DNA of 6,773 bases from Cellvibrionales bacterium UBA2511 (GTDB lineage: Bacteria; Pseudomonadota; Gammaproteobacteria; Pseudomonadales; Porticoccaceae): positions 27,996 through 34,768 of the forward strand of contig DDNV01000017.1 of NCBI GenBank assembly GCA_002341315.1. The letters are read 5' to 3'. A program made the translations under genes and the position numbers. A model generated the notes under the pieces. That model saw only the letters and a list, made by a program, of their open reading frames with translations, searched no databases and was not told the origin of the DNA. Each line of letters begins with the position of its first letter. Position 1 is the first letter of the stretch. Positions 1-5,138 of the stretch are shown one piece after another.

Positions 1-24
1 GTGGTGGCAGAACTGGTCAGACCG

Positions 25-1473
25 TTATTTCTTGACGCGATCTAGCAGTGACTGAACTTCTCTGCCGGCGATCTCCTTGCTGCCCAGGCCAATCGCAATG
101 GCTGCGCCGACGGCTACCGCACCAAGCATCAGGCCAAAGGCAATATTGATGATGTCTTGCGCAAGGCCGATCTGACGCAGCGCCATGGCAATGCTCAGAA
201 ACATGATGGCAAGGCTGGCAAGGTTGCCTGCTGCAGAGGGCATTCCCGCCTCAATAATCAACAACCGTACTTTTCTGGCAATGAAAATACCGATAGCCAG
301 AATCAGTGCACCCAGCAGTACCTGAACGGCGAAACTGATCATGACGGTCACAATCTGGCTGAGGGGTTCAAAGCTCAGTAACTCAGTGGCGCCGAGAATC
401 GCGAACAGGATAATGCCCAGTAGCACCAGACTGCCCGCATACTGACTCGGGGTGCGTTCCAGCCCCATTTTGAAGCCGAGCTTTTCAATTAATTGATTGA
501 ACCCGGCCGCTGTCAGTAAATCCGTCACCAGACTGGCAATCAACTTACCCACATAGTAAGAGATGGCGAGCACCAGCACGGCCGCGAGGATGCCAGGCAC
601 GGCAGCAAAAATCATATCAATCATGTTTTGCGCGGGCGTGGAAATAGCTGCGATCTTCAGAGCTTCCAGCGATTGCACAATCACCAGCAGCAAAATGAAG
701 GTGTAAATCAGTGTGCCGACCAGTGTGGAACATTTCTGCTGAATACCGGACTTCTCACTCAGTCGGTCGATGCCAGAGGCGGCCAGCAGGCTACTGACAA
801 TCTGTCTTACCAGCTTGGCTACGAAATAACCAATGGCGAAGATAAGCAGTGCCGAGAGGATATTCGGCAGGTAGCTGAACAGCTTGTCGAACATGCTTTG
901 CAGGGGCGCGACCAGACTTTCCATCTGCAGGGCGCTCAGCACCATTGGCAGGAAGAGTAGAAATACCAGCCAGTAGCCAGCGGTAGCCAGAGATTGACTC
1001 ACGGTTACCTTGTCTTCCTCATCGTGCTCAAGCTTGTTGAGGCGCTCGTCCAGTTTGCCCAGTGTGGCGCCCTTCTCAATGGCTTTTTTCACGAGCGCTG
1101 CCAGTACCCAGGCGAGCAGTAGCAGACCGAGTGCTGCAGCAAATTTTGGTAGGTAGGTAAAAATCTCGGTCAGCAACACATTTAATGGCTGCGTCACTGA
1201 TTGAAGATCGAGCTTTTCAAAGAAGGAGATAAAGCCAAAGATCATGATGATCCAGAAGGCCGTCGTGGAGATGACTTTTTCCACGGGGAAGTCATCATTT
1301 AGCCCGACCGTGCGGGTGAACCGGTTATCCAGATCGGTTTTCAGCAGCAGCCGATGTGACAAGCTTTTGACAATCCGTGCTGCGATATAAAAGACGAGCA
1401 GGTATAAAACGGCCACCAGGAAGAGCAAAACAGGGCCTTCGTACTGGTTCCAGAAGCTGGTAATTTCACTCAT
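25..1473 (-). CDS. MscS-associated 'conserved TM helix' repeat membrane protein, mechanosensitive channel-like, without MscS beta domain
   Basis: Inner-membrane protein of 482 residues, usually annotated as a mechanosensitive ion channel family protein. About eleven hydrophobic segments are visible (roughly residues 14-33, 70-86, 105-128, 165-182, 200-222, 251-270, 288-312, 346-366, 375-399, 418-434 and 443-464). Four of them repeat one pattern, an aromatic/Pro start, then AL..L..G...AK.V (near 105-130, 198-223, 287-312 and 375-400), as in the conserved TM helix family linked to MscS proteins. The last helix, near 443-464, is Gly/Ala-rich (GAVAVGAAIAIGLG) and resembles the pore-lining TM3 of MscS, but the chain ends 18 residues later, so the cytoplasmic beta domain of true MscS is absent. 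The ATG at 1473 is chosen because AGAAGGA lies 7 nt upstream; an in-frame extension to 1623 exists, but it is hydrophilic and has no such support. A role in osmotic or turgor response is inferred from the family; the transported solute is unknown. Confidence 0.8.
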   Translation of the reverse strand: MSEITSFWNQYEGPVLLFLVAVLYLLVFYIAARIVKSLSHRLLLKTDLDNRFTRTVGLNDDFPVEKVISTTAFWIIMIFGFISFFEKLDLQSVTQPLNVLLTEIFTYLPKFAAALGLLLLAWVLAALVKKAIEKGATLGKLDERLNKLEHDEEDKVTVSQSLATAGYWLVFLLFLPMVLSALQMESLVAPLQSMFDKLFSYLPNILSALLIFAIGYFVAKLVRQIVSSLLAASGIDRLSEKSGIQQKCSTLVGTLIYTFILLLVIVQSLEALKIAAISTPAQNMIDMIFAAVPGILAAVLVLAISYYVGKLIASLVTDLLTAAGFNQLIEKLGFKMGLERTPSQYAGSLVLLGIILFAILGATELLSFEPLSQIVTVMISFAVQVLLGALILAIGIFIARKVRLLIIEAGMPSAAGNLASLAIMFLSIAMALRQIGLAQDIINIAFGLMLGAVAVGAAIAIGLGSKEIAGREVQSLLDRVKK

Positions 1474-1480
1474 AGCGGGA

Positions 1481-1487
1481 TCCTTCT
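1481..1487 (-). promoter_or_regulatory. Ribosome binding site fixing the start of the TM-helix repeat protein
   Basis: On the minus strand this reads AGAAGGA, 7 nt before the ATG at 1473-1471. It decides against the longer open frame that starts 150 nt further upstream. Confidence 0.7.
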
Positions 1488-1506
1488 GTTTTTCTATTGA
1501 AAGACA

Positions 1507-1536
1507 AGCATAGGTGTCTTGACCGTGAATGTCCAA
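1507..1536 (-). promoter_or_regulatory. Candidate sigma-70 promoter for the TM-helix repeat protein
   Basis: On the minus strand TTGGAC (1536-1531) and TATGCT (1512-1507) are separated by 18 bp, with 4 of 6 matches to each consensus hexamer. Transcription would start near 1500 and give a leader of about 27 nt containing the Shine-Dalgarno site. The surrounding 165-bp gap between this gene and arfB holds nothing else convincing apart from the weak inverted repeat at 1616-1636. Confidence 0.3.
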
Positions 1537-1615
1537 AAACGGGCCTTCGGAGAGAACTGGCTTTTTTTGGCAGAGTGGCAGGTATTTTTGAATGGAACGA
1601 GGTCGGGACAATTGT

Positions 1616-1636
1616 AAAATCAACTCATCTGATTTT
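1616..1636 (-). terminator. Weak A/T-rich inverted repeat just after arfB, possible terminator
   Basis: AAAATCA (1616-1622) and TGATTTT (1630-1636) are perfect reverse complements around a 7-nt loop, and the first base of the repeat lies 23 nt beyond the end of the arfB stop codon on the minus strand. The stem is only 7 bp and has few G/C pairs. The T-run following it is better on the plus strand than in the arfB direction. Termination here is a tentative inference. Confidence 0.25.
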
Positions 1637-1638
1637 TT

Positions 1639-2052
1639 CTAATCGATGACTTTGCCGCGCAGGGCCTTCGTCTTACCGCGCTGAGTTTTGTTATCCACTC
1701 GCCGGGTTTTGGAGGCTTTTGTCGCACGGGTGGGTATGCGCGTTTTTTTGACTGCAGTGGCGGAGAGAATAACGTCTTTCAAGCGTTCCAGGGCATCCAG
1801 CCGGTTTTTTTCCTGGGTACGGAATTGCTGCGCCTTGATCACAATCACGCCTTCTTTATTAATCCGGCGGTCCCTCGTGACCAGCAGCTGTTGCTTGTAG
1901 TCATCGGGCAGGGACGATGCGTTGATGTCAAAGCGCAGGTGTATCGCCGAAGAGACCTTGTTGACGTTCTGTCCCCCGGCCCCCTGGGAGCGAATGGCTG
2001 TCAGTTCAATTTCTTCGTCGGGAATAGCAATTTTTTTCGTGATGTCCAGCAA
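1639..2052 (-). CDS. arfB: Alternative ribosome-rescue factor ArfB (YaeJ), peptidyl-tRNA hydrolase
   Basis: ArfB rescues ribosomes stalled on mRNAs without a usable stop codon. It enters the empty A site and hydrolyses peptidyl-tRNA with the release-factor GGQ motif. The motif is present (RSQGAGGQNVNK, GGQ at residues 26-28 of this start), followed by the family sequences SSAIHLRFD and VIVIKAQQFRTQEKNR. The C-terminal 35 or so residues are strongly basic (KKTRIPTRATKASKTRR onward) and match the tail that ArfB places in the mRNA entry channel. The protein is 137 residues from the TTG at 2052, close to the usual 135-140. That start lines up with the Met of E. coli and Pseudomonas ArfB as I recall them, and GGAGT lies 8 nt upstream. 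A second in-frame TTG at 2067 with GAGG 6 nt upstream is possible and adds five residues, but the likely transcription start lies almost on that GAGG. The neighbouring copper genes on the other strand have no evident link to it. Confidence 0.93.
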   Translation of the reverse strand: MLDITKKIAIPDEEIELTAIRSQGAGGQNVNKVSSAIHLRFDINASSLPDDYKQQLLVTRDRRINKEGVIVIKAQQFRTQEKNRLDALERLKDVILSATAVKKTRIPTRATKASKTRRVDNKTQRGKTKALRGKVID

Positions 2053-2070
2053 CGTCCAATACTCCAATGT

Positions 2071-2112
2071 TTGCCTCAGGTTGAATTATAGGGAGGCAAT
2101 AGTCGTCAGCAA
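2071..2112 (-). promoter_or_regulatory. arfB promoter with flanking 7-bp inverted repeat
   Basis: The minus strand carries a perfect TATAAT (2090-2085) 16 bp after TTGCTG (2112-2107, 3 clear matches to the -35 consensus). Transcription would start near 2078, giving a short leader of about 25 nt to the TTG at 2052. A perfect inverted repeat, TTGCCTC (2071-2077) and GAGGCAA (2093-2099), brackets the -10 box with centres 22 bp apart. That geometry suits a dimeric DNA-binding protein, though no regulator can be named. Confidence 0.5.
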
Positions 2113-2139
2113 GTATGCAGGCGAGATGAGTTATCGGCG

Positions 2140-2158
2140 ATTACAAGTCTCATGACAG
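2140..2158 (+). promoter_or_regulatory. Possible response-regulator box upstream of the copper cluster
   Basis: ATTACAAGTCTCATGACAG contains TTACA and TGACA as direct half-sites 12 bp apart. Copper-sensing response regulators of the CopR/CusR type recognise TGACA/TTACA-like sequences, but the spacing here does not match a consensus I can state with certainty. It lies about 14 bp upstream of the candidate -35 at 2173, a plausible activator position. This is inference only. Confidence 0.2.
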
Positions 2159-2172
2159 CCAATGGATCAACG

Positions 2173-2201
2173 TTGTCCCGTCTAGCCGTCTCCTTGATAA
2201 A
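2173..2201 (+). promoter_or_regulatory. Candidate promoter of the copper-resistance operon
   Basis: TTGTCC (2173-2178) and GATAAA (2196-2201) are separated by 17 bp, each with 4 of 6 consensus matches. Transcription would begin near 2208, downstream of the TTG at 2205 and about 20 nt before the ATG at 2229, which favours that ATG as the start of the first gene. Confidence 0.3.
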
Positions 2202-2228
2202 TGTTTGGCAGCACGCCATAGTATTCCC

Positions 2229-2603
2229 ATGTCTGTTACCAAAACACACTGGGTTCTCTGGATCATCACCGCCTTTCTTTTGTCGGTGCTGGTGAATACC
2301 GCCCACGCCAGTGTGAACAGTCGTCATGACCTATCGCAAAGGGCGGAATCATCCCATAGTACAGCGATGCCCTGCGAGTCGGAATCTGCCCATCCTGCCG
2401 GGGTGCAGCACGCAAATGGAAATAACCACAGCTGTATGTCCGATATATGCCATTGCGTGACCCAGGGTTGCCATTTGACGCCGATAGGCATTAATCCCCT
2501 GCTTGCCTGGATGTCCTTGCCTCATCATCCCGCTCAGACAACGCTTCGGCAGAACCTGCTGAATGCCGGGCCCCACCGACTTGATCGTCCTCCCCGAAGC
2601 TGA
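2229..2603 (+). CDS. Small secreted Cys/His-rich protein, CopL-like putative copper-binding regulator
   Basis: Protein of 124 residues from the ATG at 2229; a TTG at 2205 would add eight residues, and neither start has a clear Shine-Dalgarno site. Residues 8-27 form a Sec-type signal peptide ending in AHA, so the mature part should be periplasmic. The mature part holds five Cys (residues 49, 69, 74, 76 and 81) and many His, concentrated in a segment with the spacing C-x4-C-x-C-x4-C followed by H. The tail ends HRLDRPPRS, similar to the RPP-type ends I recall in CopL/DUF2946-like copper proteins. In Xanthomonas, copL lies just upstream of copAB and is needed for their copper induction. Its position 63 bp before copA on the same strand fits that role. 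Copper binding and regulation are inferred, and it could simply be a periplasmic metal-binding protein. I am confident of the gene but only moderately of the family. Confidence 0.65.
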   Translation: MSVTKTHWVLWIITAFLLSVLVNTAHASVNSRHDLSQRAESSHSTAMPCESESAHPAGVQHANGNNHSCMSDICHCVTQGCHLTPIGINPLLAWMSLPHHPAQTTLRQNLLNAGPHRLDRPPRS

Positions 2604-2620
2604 TTGTCCGCCGTTATCAA

Positions 2621-2635
2621 CACCTCGCCGAGGTG
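2621..2635 (+). promoter_or_regulatory. GC-rich hairpin between the CopL-like gene and copA
   Basis: CACCTC and GAGGTG form a perfect 6-bp stem with a GCC loop, in the 63-bp gap before copA. No T-run follows, so it is not an intrinsic terminator. It could be an RNA structure affecting translation of copA or mRNA stability. Confidence 0.35.
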
Positions 2636-2653
2636 CTGCAGGATAATTCATCT

Positions 2654-2658
2654 GAGGA
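2654..2658 (+). promoter_or_regulatory. Ribosome binding site fixing the copA start
   Basis: GAGGA lies 8 nt before the ATG at 2667. It selects this ATG over the TTG at 2604, which would add 21 polar residues ahead of the signal peptide. Confidence 0.7.
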
Positions 2659-2666
2659 TTGAACAA

Positions 2667-4385
2667 ATGTCATTATTTTCAAGGCTGTTGACGGCTTTCT
2701 GGATGTCCATGATCGCCATAAATGCCGTCGCCAATATCACTGAGTACCACCTGGAGATTGACCGCCAGACCGTCAACATCACAGATAAGCCGTTACAGCG
2801 TATTACGGTTAACGGAAGTATCCCCGGGCCTGTGCTGGAATTCACTGAAGGTGATACAGCGGTGATTCATGTCACCAACAAAATGAAGGTGCCAAGCTCG
2901 GTCCACTGGCATGGATTGCTGTTGCCGCCGGCAATGGATGGTGTGCCGGGCTTCAGCGGTTATCCCGGTATTGCACCAGGGGAAACCTTTACCTATCGAT
3001 TTGAGCTTCGGCAAAACGGTACTTACTGGTACCACGCCCACAGTGGCACCCAGGAACAGGACGGCCACTACGGTGCCCTGATTGTGCACCCCAAAGACCG
3101 CAGTCTGATTCAGGCTGATCGGGATTATGTGGTGCTACTGTCTGACTTCAGTGAAGAAGCCAGTACACAGATCATGGCGAATTTGAAAAAAGATCCACAC
3201 TATTACAACTACTCCCAGCGCACCATCGGTGATTTTCTGGATGATGTGCGCAACCGCGGTCTGGCCGACGCCTGGCAATGGGCTACCGATTGGGGTGAGA
3301 TGCGGATGTCGCCCACCGACATCGCGGATGTCAGTGGCTACACCTTTCTCATCAATGGCCAGACACCGGCGCAAAACTGGACCGGTTTATTCAACCCCGG
3401 CGAAACCGTCCGGCTGCGTTTTATCAATGCCTCGGCCATGTCCATGTATGACGTCCGCATCCCCGGCCTGACAATGGATGTGGTGCAGGCAGATGGCCAA
3501 TATGTTGAGCCTGTCACCGTGGATGAATTCCGCTTTGCCGTGGCAGAAACCTATGACGTGCTTGTCAGACCGACCACCGACACGGCTTTTACCATTGCCG
3601 CAGAAGCCATTGATCGCACCGGTTTTGCCATGGGCACCCTGGCGCCCCGCAGCGGGATGCGAGGCCCCGAACCGGAAGTCCGGTCGCGTGCATTGCTGAC
3701 CATGGGTGACATGGGGCACGGTGAAATTCAAGACGATGCAGATACCGGTGAAGCTGCCATGACAGGTCATGCCGGTCACGGAATGGCCCAACAGCACAAT
3801 ACAGTTTCGGCGGGCAGTGGCTGGTCCGATGCCGGTACGCCGCCAGGCCACAAGGCCCTGAGTTATGCCGATCTTCGGTCTTTGCAACAACAGACGGATA
3901 CCCGGCCACCGGAACGTGAAATTGTGGTCAGTCTGGGCGGTTCCATGTCGCGCTTTATCTGGACCATCAATGGTCACAAGTTTGGTGACGAGGGTTTCAA
4001 ACCCCTGCAACTGGACTACGGTGAGCGCGTCAAGTTGACGTTTAAAAACACCTCCATGATGGCCCATCCGATGCACCTGCACGGCATGTTTATCCAGCTG
4101 GATAACGGTCAACCCGCTGAGCGATTGCCCAATAAACATACCGTGAATGTGCCACCGGGAAAATCCTATTCCGTATTGCTGACAGCAGATGAGCCGGGCG
4201 AATGGGCCTTTCATTGTCACCTTCTGTTCCATATGGCCGCTGGCATGATGACCAAACTGGTGGTGGCGGAATACGATGCGGTGGCTGATGAGAAAGCTGC
4301 CGCAATATCCGATCCAGGCCCCGGGTCACCCCCATCCCTGAACCACGAAGTTCAACAGCGTGGAGGGGAGCATCATGGGCATTAG
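2667..4385 (+). CDS. copA: Periplasmic multicopper oxidase CopA, copper resistance
   Basis: A 572-residue blue-copper oxidase of the CopA/PcoA type, which protects the periplasm by oxidising Cu(I) and binding copper. Three cupredoxin domains are expected. The N-terminal one contains HWHG (residues 80-83) and WYHAH (121-125); the C-terminal one contains HPMHLHG (467-473) and HCHLLFHMAAGM (516-527). Together these supply the trinuclear cluster ligands and the type 1 site (His467, Cys517, His522, Met527), so the enzyme looks intact. The signal peptide is residues 1-22, with cleavage likely after AVA. It has a single Arg and no twin-arginine motif, unlike most CopA, so Sec export is predicted. 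A Met/His-rich linker (about 344-377) is shorter than the MDH-type repeats of Pseudomonas syringae CopA, and the chain ends in HHGH. The length is normal for the family. The gene overlaps copB by 11 nt and follows the CopL-like gene by 63 bp, which indicates an operon. This copA is not the P-type ATPase that shares the symbol in other species. Confidence 0.93.
   Translation: MSLFSRLLTAFWMSMIAINAVANITEYHLEIDRQTVNITDKPLQRITVNGSIPGPVLEFTEGDTAVIHVTNKMKVPSSVHWHGLLLPPAMDGVPGFSGYPGIAPGETFTYRFELRQNGTYWYHAHSGTQEQDGHYGALIVHPKDRSLIQADRDYVVLLSDFSEEASTQIMANLKKDPHYYNYSQRTIGDFLDDVRNRGLADAWQWATDWGEMRMSPTDIADVSGYTFLINGQTPAQNWTGLFNPGETVRLRFINASAMSMYDVRIPGLTMDVVQADGQYVEPVTVDEFRFAVAETYDVLVRPTTDTAFTIAAEAIDRTGFAMGTLAPRSGMRGPEPEVRSRALLTMGDMGHGEIQDDADTGEAAMTGHAGHGMAQQHNTVSAGSGWSDAGTPPGHKALSYADLRSLQQQTDTRPPEREIVVSLGGSMSRFIWTINGHKFGDEGFKPLQLDYGERVKLTFKNTSMMAHPMHLHGMFIQLDNGQPAERLPNKHTVNVPPGKSYSVLLTADEPGEWAFHCHLLFHMAAGMMTKLVVAEYDAVADEKAAAISDPGPGSPPSLNHEVQQRGGEHHGH
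4362..4370 (+). promoter_or_regulatory. Ribosome binding site of copB inside the end of copA
   Basis: GGAGGGGAG lies 4 nt before the ATG at 4375, within the last codons of copA. It selects this ATG over the in-frame GTG at 4360 and indicates translational coupling of copB to copA. Confidence 0.75.
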
Positions 4386-5085
4386 TCAACGGTATTGTTC
4401 TGCGTTGGGGTTTTTTCTGCTGATATCCGTTGGTGCGTGGGCCGAGAATCCTCACCATCCCAGTCCCGTATTCCACGCTTTTTGGCTCGAGGCACAGCAC
4501 GGCGGTGGAAGTGAAGGCGGTATCACTGATATTGAGCTGGATGGCTGGATCGGTGGCGATACGCACAAACTGTGGTTGAAAACGGATATCAAACAGCACA
4601 AGGGTGCTCTGCAGGAGAGTGAGTTCTGGGCGATGTACAGCCGAAATGTGAGCGAATTCTGGGACTTTCAGACCGGTATTCGCCTTGATACCCAGCCCGA
4701 TTCGACGGGGTACTTCACCCTGGGGGTCAATGGCCTGGCGCCTTACTTCCTGAAAACCCAGGCCCACCTGTTTGTCAGTGACTACGGCGATATCACGGCC
4801 CGGTTGAAGCAGAGCACCCATCTGCTGGTGACGCAACGGATGGGTATTGAGCCCTACTACCGGCTGGAAATGGCCGCTCAGCGGGTGGCACGCCAGTCAC
4901 AGGGTCAGGGCCTGACCAATGGACGACTGGGTGTGCGTTTCAATTACGAAATTACCCGGGAATGGTCGCCCTATGTGGATTTCCGCTACGACTGGAAATT
5001 CGGCGGCACATCGTCTATCGCCAACAACAACGACGAGCGTCGGGATCATTTTACCCTGTCACTGGGTGTGGCCCTGATGTTCTAG
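4375..5085 (+). CDS. copB: Outer-membrane copper resistance protein CopB
   Basis: A 236-residue protein of the CopB/PcoB family (PF05275). Residues 1-23 form a Sec signal peptide ending in AWA. The mature protein shows the family blocks in order: HKLWLKTDIKQHKG (64-77), MYSRNVSEFWDFQTGIR (87-103), GLAPYF (120-125), LLVTQRMGIEPYYRLE (150-165) and a block from RFNYEITREWSPY through KFGGT (188-212). It ends in a Phe (ALMF), as expected for an outer-membrane beta barrel recognised by BAM. It lacks the long Met/His-rich N-terminal region of many CopB proteins; only HHP and QHGGG remain before the barrel, so it is short for the family. It probably works with CopA in periplasmic copper tolerance, either binding copper at the outer membrane or letting it out; the mechanism is not settled for the family. 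The ATG at 4375 overlaps the copA stop by 11 nt. Confidence 0.93.
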   Translation: MGISQRYCSALGFFLLISVGAWAENPHHPSPVFHAFWLEAQHGGGSEGGITDIELDGWIGGDTHKLWLKTDIKQHKGALQESEFWAMYSRNVSEFWDFQTGIRLDTQPDSTGYFTLGVNGLAPYFLKTQAHLFVSDYGDITARLKQSTHLLVTQRMGIEPYYRLEMAAQRVARQSQGQGLTNGRLGVRFNYEITREWSPYVDFRYDWKFGGTSSIANNNDERRDHFTLSLGVALMF

Positions 5086-5095
5086 CCTGTGGGTC

Positions 5096-5138
5096 ATGCC
5101 CTGTCATCTGAGTTTGACGGCCCTCAGGCGCAGGGCAT
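5096..5138. repeat. 8-bp inverted repeat at the copB/ATPase convergent junction
   Basis: ATGCCCTG (5096-5103) and CAGGGCAT (5131-5138) are perfect reverse complements around a 27-nt loop. One arm sits in the 18-bp gap between the two convergent stop codons and the other within the ATPase gene. There is no T-run, so it is at most a weak transcript-end structure for either gene. Confidence 0.3.

Noticed and set aside
11..26. Small dyad AACTGGTCAGACCGTT overlapping the stop codon of the membrane-protein gene
   Set aside because: Short stem with a bulge and no T-run, and the downstream region is cut off by the window edge, so a terminator cannot be supported.
1533..1570. CCAAAAA ... TTTTTGG inverted repeat in the arfB to membrane-protein gap
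   Set aside because: The arms are mostly A/T homopolymer with a long interior and lie upstream of the candidate promoter; chance is a sufficient explanation.
1474..1623. In-frame 50-residue N-terminal extension of the TM-helix repeat protein
   Set aside because: It is hydrophilic, has no start with ribosome-binding support, and contains the likely promoter, whereas the ATG at 1473 has a good AGAAGGA site.
2201..2221. Six-codon reading frame (MFGSTP) upstream of the CopL-like gene as a leader peptide
   Set aside because: No Shine-Dalgarno site and it probably begins before the predicted transcription start.
2604..2666. TTG start for CopA at 2604
   Set aside because: It would put 21 polar residues before the signal peptide; the ATG at 2667 has GAGGA at the right distance.
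3387..4232. 281-codon open frame on the minus strand across copA
   Set aside because: It lies antisense to the well-supported multicopper oxidase, lacks recognisable motifs and is a shadow of a GC-biased coding strand.
4090..4836. 248-codon open frame on the minus strand across copA and copB
   Set aside because: Antisense to two clear family members and without a recognisable domain.
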